Of a stretch of 64,000 bases of DNA, positions 33,416 to 44,989 are shown piece by piece (within the stretch, counting starts at the first letter, position 1; each line of letters opens with the position of its first letter). Source of the stretch: Thysanoteuthis rhombus (lineage: Eukaryota; Mollusca; Cephalopoda; Oegopsida; Thysanoteuthidae); NCBI GenBank assembly GCA_963457665.1, contig OY735209.1:61725475-61789474 (forward strand), written 5' to 3'. The translations under genes and the position numbers were made by a program. The notes under the pieces are model-generated. The model was given only the letters and a program-made list of their open reading frames with translations. It made no database searches and had not been told where the DNA came from.

Positions 33416-34111
33416 CAGTAAACTCTCGGTTTAATGGACTAATACAGACAGATAGTAGTCCGCTAATTGGGAATGTCCGTTAAAATATTTCTTCAAAGAA
33501 GTCCTTCTTTCAATTGTGTTATTAACTCAAGTTTAAATAAAAAGGGAGTCCAATCATCCAAAAACTCTGAATGTAAATGATCCTTTTCAAAACTATGGAT
33601 GGTTTCTTTACAAATTGATTTTACCTGAGGAAGGGCATTTTTTTACCATTTTTTACTTTTTTACAAATACAAATATTTTGATACATAATTACCTGTAATA
33701 CAATATAGAATATATATTTATTGAAACCGTATGAAGAATAAACACCTAAATTTGATTGAGTTCATAACAGTTGTATATTTTTCCTGTATACTTCCAAAAT
33801 ATGAGTAAGATCAGCTGATTTTTTTCTATCTTCAGCTAAATTCATTGTTGAAAATATCAATATATATCATGAGTTAGCTATAAAATAAAATTATATTGGC
33901 TGATTATTCTTCTTGAATGGACTGATTTTTTGCTATCTGCTAACACTGATTTTTATAGGCTAAATTAGGAAAAAATCAGCAAGATCTAGCCAAAAAAATG
34001 GCTGATTTGGCATCCTTGATTGTATGTATGCACATTTCATTTGCAATTAAAGCGTCTACTATATCCAAAAAACCTTTTATTGGGGTTCGTTAAACAAAGA
34101 GTTGAGTGTGT
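33416..34111. mobile_element. pogo/Tigger-like element, non-autonomous
   Basis: The left end is CAGTAAACTCTCGGTTTAAT, followed by GGACTA and a GTCCGTTAAA block near 33472. The right end, reverse-complemented, is CACACTCAACTCTTTGTTTA followed by ACGAAC. About 17 of 25 positions agree, and the ends lie about 695 bp apart. CAGTA-start ends followed by a CTCTCG-type string are seen in pogo-like Tc1/mariner elements. No transposase is readable. Confidence 0.45.
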
Positions 34112-35167
34112 TTGATCCTGTGTAATATGTCAAATTATACATACTTTTATTTTCCTCAGAATTTTCATTACCCTTGGGCAAATTAAATTTTCTTCATTCT
34201 CACTAAAGAAGCAGCTGATGGTAAACAAAAATTCTGAAGAAAATATAAGTATCATAAAAAATTCATTATGTATGTGTGTTTTTAATAATGGTGTCAGAGC
34301 ATAAAACCTTCCAAGTACAATGGTATTTTTATTAAATCATCAATGATCAAACATTTATAATCTTTCATTCACTACTGCAAATCAGAAATTTGAATATATC
34401 CGAGAGTAGCAGATTTTTAATATTCTTGATGGCAAATCAAGCGTAGAATCTTGAAGAGGCTGAATATGAGTACATATATCTTTTATAGAGGAAGCGTAGG
34501 TGTGTGTATGTATCTTGAGGGGGTGTGTTTGTTGATTGGGCTACCATTTGGCATACATGAGTTTTTAACCTCGGAAGTATAACTGGCACATTGGGATTAC
34601 ATGTTATTTAAATATGTATCTGATAAATGAACAATCATTTTCAGCCATAACCATTGGATATATTGCAGGTACTTCCCTTCTTTTTGACTAACTAGAGCCA
34701 TTAATTTGAGAACCTACATGTTGACGCTTCTAGAAAGGATACCTTTATTAGATTCACATAAGAACATGTAAAAATTCATAGCTCTACCTCCAGTAGAATA
34801 TATATATATATATATATATATTGTGATCATGCATTGAATTATTGAGTATATATCATTAATCAATATTATTCATTTTAAATCATTTAAAATTTATCTTACA
34901 AATCTCTATTAAATGAAACATAATAAACATTATAGTTCTATTGCATCATTTTCTAACAAGTCAAAATCCTTTTTACTGATTTTCAATGCATTGCTGCAGT
35001 AAAATCATTAACAATGCATTAAGATTATATATATATTAGCTCTATTTTATCAGTAATGTTTTCATTAATTAATTCCTGAAAAACTAACAATCCTTTCTTC
35101 CTGAATTCTAGAGTTATACTAGGCAGAATTTCTGAAAATATTATACTTATATTTATAATTGTATTTA
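34112..35167. other. no gene; (TA)n at 34797-34821
   Basis: One short TA microsatellite. The remaining AT-rich sequence is unclassified. Confidence 0.5.
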
Positions 35168-35243
<76 letters not shown>

Positions 35244-35244
35244 C
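35168..35244. repeat. (TA)n(TG)n microsatellite
   Basis: About 58 bp of TA followed by nine TG units. Confidence 0.97.
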
Positions 35245-36015
35245 ATGTGTGGGTGGGTATATAGGGAAGGAAATGGGGGATGGCTTCCTGGACACCTATG
35301 ATCAACCTGTTCCTGGATGTTATCTGGTTCATGAATAATTCATCTTTAAAGATTTTATTTCCTTTTTATGCAAAATACAAAATTAAGGCAATTTCCGCAC
35401 ACTCAATCTAAAGAAAGAAAGAAAGTAAATCGAAAAAATTCATGGCAAATAGAATTGGGGGGGGGATTGAGGGGTGCTGAATGTAAATCCACTGTATTTC
35501 TTGCTCAAAAATGTTTGACAATGTCTGAAAATTGAAAGGTTGTGTTGATGACATCAAAGATTGGAAGGAGAGATTTAATTGTCCAAACAAAGGTAGATTA
35601 TCACTGTTGTCGAACTCCAGTACAAAGTCTGTAGTTTGCTTTGTTTTCCCACTGTAACAAGAATGGAAGCTATTCTTGTCAAAATGGGGGATGTCAACAG
35701 ATGTATAAACTCTGCAAATCCCTACTATGATTTCCACTCATGACCAACAGTTTGAGCTAAACTGACAAGTCTTAGATATTAATGAAAACTCATCATACAG
35801 AAACGCACAGGCTTTTTTATTCGAATAAATAAATACATCTATATAAAAAACTTATATTTTAAAAATGTTATATTTGCTGTATATACAATACAGAAGTTGC
35901 AGGGATGATCTTCAGTCAGAATAAAATTTGGTTTTGAGCTTGACCTTACAGTAACCAACCTTGTTTCTGGATCAGTCTTATTTACATATTCATTGTGTAA
36001 TGAATCGTTATTCTT
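35245..36015. other. unrecognised region with a 109-codon open frame
   Basis: A minus-strand open frame, 35737-35408, encodes a 109-residue product starting MEIIVGICRVYTSVDIPHF. I see no known domain, signal peptide or membrane segment. Upstream and downstream sequence shows no supporting exon structure. It may be chance or a relic. Confidence 0.25.
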
Positions 36016-36017
36016 AT

Positions 36018-36131
36018 TTTTTTATTTATTTCTATTATTATTCGGACTATCCTCATCTTGGTTATGAAAAACAACCAAAATGAGGATAGTCCGAATAATA
36101 ATAGAAATTATAATAATACCTCATCTCAAAA
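36018..36131. mobile_element. palindromic (foldback) element, copy 2, shortened
   Basis: The arms TTCTATTATTATTCGGACTA and TAGTCCGAATAATAATAGAA (36026-36098) are nearly perfect inverses with a small loop. They are followed by ATAATAATACCTCATCTCAA, then AAATTT. That right extension is the inverse of the left extension of copy 1 at 19171-19195 (TTTTTGAGATGAGGTATTAT), which shows that both belong to one family. The central GTTTCGG block of copy 1 is deleted here. Confidence 0.8.
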
Positions 36132-37321
36132 ATTTAGAGAATCATTATTCTTTTTGTGAAATGTTTACTTTTATAGGTTGATGCTTATTCTAAGAATAAT
36201 TATTTAAATTTATGATCCAGTGATAGTTTTTAGACTCAGAGAAATCAGACTGGATTATTCTGAGCCAAAAAATATCTGGAATTTTTACAATCCTGAACTA
36301 ATCACTAAATTCATTACAACCAGATGCTTTTCTATATTATCAAGTCTGTATACAGTTATAAGCTGAATTTTGATGACTGAAGAGCATTGAAAAGGGAGGA
36401 GATTATGTTAAAAAATAAATATTTGTTGTGAAAATGCTTTTTCCATCATTAGGCTTATGGACAAACCAATATAGACTGCAGTCTAAATTTAGCATAGAAT
36501 ACTGTAGAAAAATAAAATCATTTGCAATTTACTAAGAGAGGAAATCTTTTTTAAATGAAAAACTTTAATGCCATCAATATAACATCTACCTGACAACAAC
36601 AGAACGCTAAACACAACATCTGGTAATGAAGACACAACGCAGATTAATCCGTTGGTAATTCATAGTTCATTGACAGGCTGCATAAGCCAGTTACAACAAG
36701 TCCGAACACAACATTGCTATATTTTTAATTTAAAAAATCAACTAATCTTTTAAAGCTTTTCAATTCTTTGATTATACTTCTACAAAAATCTTGTAGAAAT
36801 TTCTGTGCACAAATTGATTTGTCTGTATGTGTAGGTCCACCTAATGATACACAAAAACGCATACATATATTCTCATAAGTTGTTTGGTTTGATAATTTAT
36901 GAAGAGTTTTCTCGTTTGGTTCTTTCTGTTATTGGTTGCATGGCAACAGTCATCCCTATTAATCTGCAACTACAAATAGAAATAGTTTGTCTTGGCAGTC
37001 ATCTCTGATTCCAGATTTATAAACGGTCTTTCTGCTACCCTCTGACACTGTGTTGCAACCAAGTGTGTGTGGTATACCCTTGGACAATTTGCATTCACTC
37101 CATCTCTTACTTAGTTTATCTGATCTTTAAGGAAATTGTGCCTCTGTTATTAGAATGATCTTATTTTATCATCAACTCATTCCTATTCACAGGATCACAT
37201 AGGTTATTCATGAAGATCTCTGTCTACTTAATTATAAAGCACAAAATCACACATATGTTAATATCCTTTGATACAAGCTGGCAGTCTAAATAGCTATATA
37301 CGCAAGCTTCAATGTTTGAAG
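36132..37321. other. no gene recognised
   Basis: AT-rich, without simple repeats of note and without recognisable coding similarity on either strand. Confidence 0.4.
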
Positions 37322-37585
37322 AACAATTAATCACCACTACCTGCAACAGACCAGTTTAATCACTGTTGCTTGGTTTATGTCATTAGTGTGTTCTGACATT
37401 TATAAGATCTATCTATTTATCTATGTATCTATGTGTCCAGGCTTGAGCCCACTTGTATTTTTAAGATTCAGACTGACCGCAGCTCAACAAAAGGTGAGAG
37501 ATGTAACTTATTCATTGATCACCCTCAACACAGCATACATAAGTGGTGGTAATTCATAATTTCCCTTGGAATGCTAGTTTTAGTT
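37322..37585 (-). repeat. dispersed ~430-bp repeat, form B, copy 8
   Basis: On the plus strand it reads TTAATCACCACTACCTGCAA, CAGACCAGTTTAATCACTG, TGTGTTCTGACATTTATAAG, CTATGTATCTATGTGTCCAG, and TTGATCACCCTCAACACAGC. It ends in ATTTCCCTTGGAATGCTAG, the inverse of the start of copy 6. The central part is shorter than in form A. Confidence 0.65.
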
Positions 37586-37710
37586 TTACTTCAAAGTATC
37601 CAATTTATTTATCTTTTTTTACATAGCACCATTTGGATTTCAAAGTAAGCTGAGCCTTTTCTACAACTGATTAGTTTAACAGAGTAAATTCTTTGCCCTG
37701 ATTTTCTATA

Positions 37711-37712
<2 letters not shown>

Positions 37713-37746
<34 letters not shown>

Positions 37747-37749
37747 TGT

Positions 37750-37791
<42 letters not shown>
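37713..37791. repeat. (TA)n(GT)n microsatellite
   Basis: A TA run of about 30 bp is followed by a GT run of about 45 bp. Confidence 0.97.
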
Positions 37792-37792
<1 letters not shown>

Positions 37793-37797
37793 TCTTA

Positions 37798-38210
37798 CTT
37801 AGTGGGTTGAGAACCATGCAACGTGCTCATGAAAGAATCATCCTCAACATCACATGAGGGAATAACAAGACAGCACAGTACATTACAGAACAGGGGTCAG
37901 AGACATCAAACCATTAGAAAAACCCAAATGGCAAAGGGCTGGCTATGCAAACCATCAGAAAACCCAAATGGCAAAAGGCTGGCTATGTTTTAAGAATGGC
38001 AGACAACTGCTGGACATAATAATTCATAACATGGATCCTGAGAGATCATATGCAAAAACGTGGCCAGTAAAATATGAGATAGCATGACGAACTAGATCAG
38101 ATCAGAAAGTATGGGCTCAGTGACACCCACTATAGAGAAGTCTTGCAAATCTCAAGGTAGGTCTGTGTCCATTGACAGATGCAAAGAGGCTGATGATGAT
38201 GATGATGACA
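37798..38210 (+). mobile_element. RTE-type retrotransposon, 3' fragment with internal duplication
   Basis: Plus-strand 3' region starting in the GAGAACCATGCAACGTGCTC block and ending in a GATGATGATGATGATGAC tail at about 38190-38208. A unit of about 40 bp (AAACCATTAGAAAAACCCAA, then ATGGCAAAGGGCTGGCTATG) is repeated in tandem at 37908-37947 and 37948-37987. No usable open frame remains. Confidence 0.85.
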
Positions 38211-38559
38211 ATATATTTATATATATATATCTTTTATTGAATGATATTAACATTTTTAGTCGATTCAATTTTTTGAGTTTCTCCAATTCAAAATAATTGA
38301 ACCAACAAAAAATGTCAGTAGAATTCAAATATACAATATATATAAATATATGTTGTATGCATATAAGGTGATCTGATCATATTTAGTCCTCACACAAACT
38401 TGCTGTGTTTTTTCTCAATTTAGTTTATTAGCTTGACATGAAAACTGCATTTGCTACAGTTTTTTTTGCATTGAAAAAGTGCTTCTGAAGATGACCATGG
38501 AATTCAGCAAAATGATTCATGCCTTAACTTTATGATGAAAAATATTTTTTGTATGTGTT

Positions 38560-38830
38560 GTTATCACAATCACAAACTTTGTTTAATCTCTGCATCCATA
38601 CTTATACTTGGTGCACGTATTCTCCATTCTGATACATAGAACTCTCACTGCATTATTACTCTTCCTTATTCACTATAAGATCTACCTATAAATGGAAACT
38701 CTTCATATATAAATAGATTCAAAAGAATTTATACTTTCTTGCTACTATTCATATTCATGTAAATAGTTGTTGCTTCTTATTGCAACTAAACTCAGGCTCT
38801 ATGCCCCTTCTTATCTAAGACAGACTAATC
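38560..38830 (+). repeat. dispersed repeat R4, copy 2
   Basis: The right part (TTGCTACTATTCATATTCAT, TTGTTGCTTCTTATTGCAAC, CTCAGGCTCTATGCCCC, TTCTTATCTAAGACA) is almost identical to 42133-42225. The left part (GTTTAATCTCTGCATCCA, then ATACTTATACTTGGTGCACG) resembles 6079-6115. Class unknown. Confidence 0.65.
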
Positions 38831-38909
38831 ACAAAATGCACAATTTTTTGGCTGAGCTGCGCCACTATATCTCCTACAAAATATTAACTTCAGGGTTGCC
38901 TAGAGGATA

Positions 38910-40515
38910 AAACGGGTATATTTTGGCTGGTATCTCCTTGTCTGAAGCTGAAAGGGGTCCGAGTCTTTACATAGCCTGATGAAGGAACTGCTGTGTTGCT
39001 AGATAGGTTGCAACATTCTGATATATACTGGTTGTACACCTTGTTGGAGGACAGCATCAATAACTTTGGGAATTTCCAACTGGTCAAAGACCTTTTTGAA
39101 GTCAACATGCAATAACAAGTGGCTTTTTATTATCTGCTGCATTCTCTTTAGGTTGATTTACCAAATGGAGGTGATCAATGGTTGAGTCGCTTCTTCTAAA
39201 GCCAGCTAGTTCCCATGGTTGGTTTCCATCTAGTGTTTTGGTGAAAAGGTGGAAAGTTTGTAGATATAGTTGAGCAGGCTTATTGGCATATAGTTGTTGA
39301 GATCTCTCAACTTCACATCTTTATATATATCTTTTTCCAGAATTGCTTTGATGACTGCTATTGTGTATTTTTTTTTATCTTCTGTTTGTTTCTTTTCAAT
39401 GGTTTCATTTAGTTTGTTTCCTTCAATCTTTTCTCACATTGTTGTCAGTGGTTTGAGATTCCTGCGTTTTTCTATGAGATTCTTGGTTTTATTGTAGGAT
39501 TTTACAGATGGCTTGTTCTTTGGTTTAAACATATTGGAGACTTTCATTAGAAAGGTTGTCATTCTTTTGTCAAACTCATTGATGTCAAGGATGTTCTCTT
39601 CTGCTTCAGTGAAAAGTTCATATCTGTTATCCATTTTGTATATGAAAGGTCAGGTGAGCTCTTGTGTTACATTCAGAGGTTGCAATTTTGAGTCTTTTTG
39701 ACATCTTACCATTTTGTGGTCACTCCTTATATTGACTTGATTTAGGACCTGAATATCTTTGATGGTGTCACTCTTGTCAACCAGTCATAGTCAATTACAT
39801 TCTCGGTTTCATGATAAGGGCTCTTCCTTTATCAGGTTTCTCTTTGAAAGTGTTCATGATTTTGCATCTATTTGTTGTTACAAAATTAATAGGATTTCAC
39901 CCCTTTCATTCCATATCTTACCTCTTTGGGAGTTGTATGGTGATACTGACTACACAATCTGAAATAGCTTTGTATCCCACAACATTGTCTTTGAGTTGTT
40001 TATAAACAAGAAAGGCAATGCTGCTTTCTTTTCCTTTGTCTTTTCCACAGCTTTATTGAAGATGTTGGCTTTTTTTGTTTGATTACTTATTCTCTGGGTC
40101 TTCTCATTTTGCTAAGTACCAATAAAGTCCAATTTGATGTTAATGATTTCATTTTCAAAATCTATTAGACACATGTCAGTTGAGGGTGTTCTGACTTTGC
40201 AGGTGCAAATGTATGATATTGTTTTCCTGGCGATGGTTTTCGGGTTTTGTTGGGGTAGTTGCTCTTAGAGGACATAAGCAAGTGATATGGCTGGGCCTTC
40301 TGAAGCTTCTGACCCAGCAGGAATGGCTGGTATAATTTTGATTGTGTGAACCATGGGAAGTGCTGGGCCATGCCTCACTACGCTGGCCAATGAAGTGTTA
40401 GCAGGGAATCTGGTGGATTTGTCACAACTGATGTCAATCAGAGTGACCTCAGCCTTAGCATCCATTGTATACGATCTTCATGGGGTAAGATATGGGTGTG
40501 CATAGCACTGTAAGG
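38910..40515 (-). mobile_element. RTE-type retrotransposon, 5' portion, internally deleted
   Basis: On the minus strand it begins with the N-terminal segment (40515-40265) and continues through a decayed endonuclease (about 40230-39690). It then enters the linker (39634-39434: a 66-codon open frame with VSNMFKPKNKPSVKSYNKTK) and RT fingers to palm (about 39350-38910). A deletion near 39360 removes part of the linker and RT start. The copy stops before motif C. No tail is visible, so its 3' end was lost after insertion. Confidence 0.8.
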
Positions 40516-42105
40516 GATAAAATCAGAATAATTACTCATTCTAACAGCACTCATGGTATTGCCAGTAAGTTTGTTGTATGTAGTTATGAGTCTCACTCAG
40601 TCAGGTATGGGTATTTGGAATTAGGACAATACTTTCATAAATAAAAATGTCAGACTATTACAAGAGAGTTCTTATCAGGTAGATTCTTCTCTCATGTTTT
40701 TCCCCCTCTCTCCCCCCTCCCAGTTCTTTGAGTTTGGAGCTACAGAGAGTTTGATGAGTGGTTTTAGTGAATTTATAACTTTCCCTCAATTTTTCAAGTT
40801 TTACTTTCAAGTTTACAGATGTTCCAGTCTAATAAAGTCAGTTTGTAACAAAAGATTTATAGGAAGGGGAGCTTGATGGGCAACCAGCATGAATGATACA
40901 CTAGTGAGTGAATGAAGCAATGTAACCAGTTCGATTATCAATTGAATTTGGATTACAAGATTTTCACAAGAATATAACTAGAATGAATTTTTGGTCTTCC
41001 CTACTTAGCATGAATATTTTGGCAAGGTTCAAACATTTCACTTCTCTGGATTTATTTTTGCTAAATGTTTTTAGGTGGATTCGGTTTTTGTTTAGATTTT
41101 TTTTTCTTCATTTTTCTGAATGTAAATATCTGCTGATCATTTTGAACCAATTTGACATACACGGAGGACAGGACTGAAATTAATTAAAACTGCATTCTAC
41201 ATTTTTTTTTTTTTCAAGTAAAACAAATTTTTAGCATTTATATTTGGATCCACTATTTATGTTCTTTCACCTGCCATCTATACAAAGACTGAGCACTGTC
41301 TTGCTTTTTTTTCTCTTCTTTTAACTTTGTACATTATGTAATGTGATCTTCGCAACAAATGTCAACTTGATGACAATAATGAGCCAAGATTAGAATTTGT
41401 GGGATTTATACATGGGTCAATAATCACCTTGCTTACTTAGGCAGAAGCCAACAATTACAGGTTACATATTGGCAAGCCCCTAACTGTCAGCCTCGATTGA
41501 GAGTTGGTGAAAATGTTCAAGTTGTCAATGACTGGCAAGATTGTTGGAAAAAGTCAAATGAACCATTTAAAATGACCAGCAACTAAGCCTCAGAATGACT
41601 GCAGAAATGGTCTCCATTGATAAAAAGACAGCAGGGGCCCCAAAAGCAATTCAGGGAATAGGGGGGAGGCAGCTTTTCAGAAAGGGCATTTCAGGATATA
41701 TATTTTAATTGTGAGGTTGCAAGGTTATGGCAAAAGAGCAGGGAGCAGTTCCTGGGGACAGTAGATCCTTGAGGGTTCACAAAAGTATAATACCCATAAT
41801 AATGTTTAAAATTGGCAACAGGAAATTATTTCCATGTTTTATTGATGAGAGGAGAACAGATGCTGCACTTTGATCTTGAACTAGAGGGTTACAAAAACCT
41901 GGACCATGAAATTCAGATAGTGCCTTAAAATCAAACTTCCAAAGAAGATTCATATACATATGTATTAGATTCAGTATGTCTAATACTTTTCTTATTTTTA
42001 TAAAGAGCTCATAGCTGAGCAAACCCCTTGGTTCCAGTGCCCCTAGTTCTTCATGTGCATAGGCATCCACAATAGTAATCATCTTTGATATTCTCTAAAC
42101 CTTCG
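40516..42105. other. no gene recognised
   Basis: A 101-codon minus-strand open frame (42082-41777) and several shorter ones show no recognisable similarity. A purine-rich stretch near 41620-41680 is more GC-rich than its surroundings. Confidence 0.35.
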
Positions 42106-42109
42106 CAAA

Positions 42110-42240
42110 ATCTTCTCTGCTTCATCATTATCAATCTTTTGCTACTATTTATATTCATCTTAATACTTGTTGCTTCTTATTGCAACTTAACTCAGGCTCT
42201 ATGCCCCCTTCTTATCTAAGACAAGCCAAACACCCAGAGG
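42110..42240 (+). repeat. dispersed repeat R4, copy 3
   Basis: Matches the right half of copy 2 closely: TTTTGCTACTATTTATATTC, TTGTTGCTTCTTATTGCAAC and ACTCAGGCTCTATGCCCCC. The sequence to about 42470 may be a further extension, since it is similarly C-rich. Confidence 0.65.
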
Positions 42241-42602
42241 CATGAAACAAACACCCTCTGACCCCCACCTCTCATAGACCCTTCTCGTTTCAAACTTGAC
42301 TTGACTCTCATTCACCCAGATACAAACATCTTACCTCCCACTCTTACTAAACAACCAAACACAGAAATATTCCTATTCCTTTCCTCAACCTCAAACATAT
42401 CAACAGCAAAATTTTCTTTGGACGGCTGAAAATATTTTCTCTGGAAAAGATGGCTGGTACCTGTCAAAATGCATCAAACCATGCCCACAGAATGATAGAA
42501 AAATTTTGAGATATAACATTTGCTTTCTCTCAAGTTTTTCTTCCAATGGTCACTTAGATCAACATTTTGTTGGATAACTTCAATCCACAATATAAGCATA
42601 AG

Positions 42603-42630
42603 TATATATATATATATACATATATATATG

Positions 42631-42663
<33 letters not shown>

Positions 42664-42677
42664 GGGGGGGGAGAGGG
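42603..42677. repeat. (TA)n(GA)n microsatellite
   Basis: A TA run with CA and TG interruptions passes into GA repeats and a G run. Confidence 0.95.
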
Positions 42678-42839
42678 ATAGAAGCACTCACACACATACA
42701 CATACTGTGATAAATCTCCTGTTTTTTTTTTCAGGCCATGTTTTTGAAAAATTTTTAACTAATCAAATTTAATTGTATTTACAAAATGTTTTTAAAAATG
42801 CAATTTTTGAAATGCTTGAAAATGTTCAAAATATTTTCA

Positions 42840-43352
42840 TTGAAAAAATGCAAAGAAGCAATTTTGGATAACCCAAGAAGCAGCAGTAGAGCCTCAATGC
42901 TACTTGACTAACAATAATTGGGTATTTAATTGAGCATGCAAGGACATTCCCCAGTGGGGTTACTCAGTTGGCAGTGAGATGCCATTGAATCAACTTATGT
43001 GCTGTGTGACAGTCATATTCATAATCACAAAGCCTGCCCATTCTTCATACCTCATGCAGAATGTTTTAGCATGACATTGTATCACACAGGTCTGATGGTG
43101 CCCCACTCGTAGTCCAGATTTGACTCCTTTTGACTTCTGGTTTTTCAAAGTTAAAAGGGAGATTTCAGCCCTTGGATAAGATTAAGGAGAATGTGACCAG
43201 GCAGTTGATGGCAATCCCAAAAGAGGACTTTGCAAAATGTTTTGAAACGTGGAAGGGATGCTGGGATAAGTGTGTGAGGTCCCAATTGCCCTAAGTAGGC
43301 TGCTTTTTGAGTAATATCAAATGGGTGGACACTTTCCAGAGAGACCTCATAC
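42840..43352 (+). mobile_element. mariner-family transposon, internally deleted, copy 2
   Basis: The 5' leader (GAAGCAATTTTGGATAACCC onward) matches the leader of the 24.4 and 44.1 kb elements. Transposase remnants: TKPAHSSYL-like (about 43035), then RSPDLTPFDFWFF (about 43108-43146), which carries the third catalytic Asp of the D,D34D triad. After a frameshift comes LDKIKENVTRQLMAIPKEDF, then a CWDKCVRSQ block. The 3' TIR is visible as GACACTTTCCAGAGAGACCT (43328-43347), followed by CATAC. The N-terminal half, including the helix-turn-helix domain, is deleted. Confidence 0.75.
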
Positions 43353-44129
43353 ACAATCAAAGACATGAACAAAAAATAATTTTCCACACAAAAATATACC
43401 CTCCTCATATACATAAACATCTATGAATGTATACGATATTCAGTATTAGATGCATATATATAGATGACAATTTTGACAGCCAAAGTACTTGGTGCAAATG
43501 AGATTTCTTTATTCAATTTAGAATATTTCATTAGTCAGCGCTAATATCTTTAGAAATTTTAGCCCTGAAACCTTCTGCATGAATCCTAATAAACCCAGAG
43601 GGAGAGTTCTGAGATTTGCATCGGCAACTCTGAATAAAAGGACAAATTACCCAATTGAGCTCACAAGTGACCTCATCAGCATGGTCTAGTTTAATCGAAC
43701 AACATTTTTGTAACAATTCTTGGATTGATGGCTTGATGCCGTGACTTTGGGATAGGTATCATAAGGTCTCTGGCTCAAACACAATTAGTAGTAATTCAAA
43801 AAGATTTCATGCATTAGATGTAAGATCTTCTACTTTTATATTTACTAAACTTAGCTTAGTATATACAATGTCAAATGTTGGCATGGGTTGGGGGATCAGG
43901 GTTGGGAGAGTATATTTCACCAATCCTTCAATTGGGTGGGAGTCTTTCTGCTTTATGATAGATATGAAAAATCTTAGCTTTTCATCTGAGTTCAAATGCA
44001 GACCAGGCTAGGATTTTCTATCCTAATAAAGAATCAGGGTTTTTTCCTCCTGTTGATTGAATGACCAATAATAAGCCTCACAAATCAATTCCCTACATGC
44101 CAACCTAGACTGATAAGCCTTCTATCAAA
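43353..44129. other. no gene recognised; SINE-tail-like string near 43835
   Basis: TATTTACTAAACTTAGCTTAG at about 43840 is the inverse of the SINE tail motif AGCTTAGTAAATATCTG seen at 14.0 kb, so a minus-strand SINE relic is possible. No coding similarity is seen. Confidence 0.35.
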
Positions 44130-44539
44130 TACAAGATCGGTCCATAAAGTATCTAGGTAAATATCAAAAAGAAAAATAGCCATCTCAAAGTACACCCAAC
44201 AAGATATCATTCAATTATCCCAGCACTCCTGCAAATTTTTCAACAATTTAAAAATACACTTTCACAATCGCTTTCAGCTGCCTCACACATACTCTTTAAT
44301 CTCATTCAGTCTTTTGGAAAAGCCAGATGATGTATGGAGCTCTGTGGATTGTAGAGAGATTGACACAATGCACAAACTGACTCACTGGTATCTCCCTGAC
44401 AATTGGGTAATCACACGTGGGAGAGTGTCCATGCATGAGCAGTAAGGTTCCCACTGATTGGTTGCCAAGTTAATCAATTCCGTACAACTACTTTTCGAGA
44501 TATTCAAAATGGCTGCATACTTTTGGGACGGACCTCGTA
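44130..44539 (-). mobile_element. mariner-derived MITE with TIRs, copy 3
   Basis: The left end TACAAGATCGGTCCATAAAG and the right end, reverse-complemented TACGAGGTCCGTCCCAAAAG, form imperfect TIRs of about 28 bp bounded by TA. The length is 410 bp. On the minus strand the sequence after the right TIR (CCATTTTGAATATCTCGAAA, AACTTGGCAACCAATCAGTG) matches the 5' leader of the copies at 24.4 and 42.8 kb. No transposase code is present. The short open frames inside are chance. Confidence 0.8.
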
Positions 44540-44814
44540 TTATTAAAGAAGAATAAAAGCTTTGTACTACTGTAAAGCAATATCCTCCCACCCAGATGGT
44601 ATTCGGAAGCTTTCATTGTAAATCTACCTTCATCAGAGAGAAAAAACAATCTGGTTAATCATTAAGTTGTGCATAAGCTTTTTATAAGAATGAGCAACAC
44701 AGTCAGAGAATTAAAGGATATCCACAAGTAATTCATTTTATTTAGTACTCAAAATACTTCGGAAGATATATTTTATATCAAAAAGTAAATTTTGGTCTAA
44801 AAAATCTCTGCTTC

Positions 44815-44960
44815 CAGTTCCATCATTCTTCTTCTGAAAATTTGGACATTTTAGCGATCACTGCCCAACAAAAGATGAGAGAAGTAACTTCATTGATAAC
44901 CCCCAACAAAGCATGCTACCAGACGTTGTGACAGTTTCTATCGAGTGACTAACTAGGCTG
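44815..44960 (-). repeat. dispersed ~430-bp repeat, form A, copy 9 (partial)
   Basis: Only the 5' third is present: GATCACTGCCCAACAAAAGA, the core GCATGCTACCAGACG, and the end CAGTTTCTATCGAGTGACTA. Confidence 0.65.
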
Positions 44961-44989
44961 GCTGTATATTGGTTCATTCACACTAATTT

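Noticed and set aside
35408..35737. 109-codon minus-strand frame as a real gene
   Set aside because: No recognisable domain, no adjacent exon-like stretch, and the expected number of such frames in 64 kb of six-frame sequence is not small. It was kept only as a remark in the region entry.
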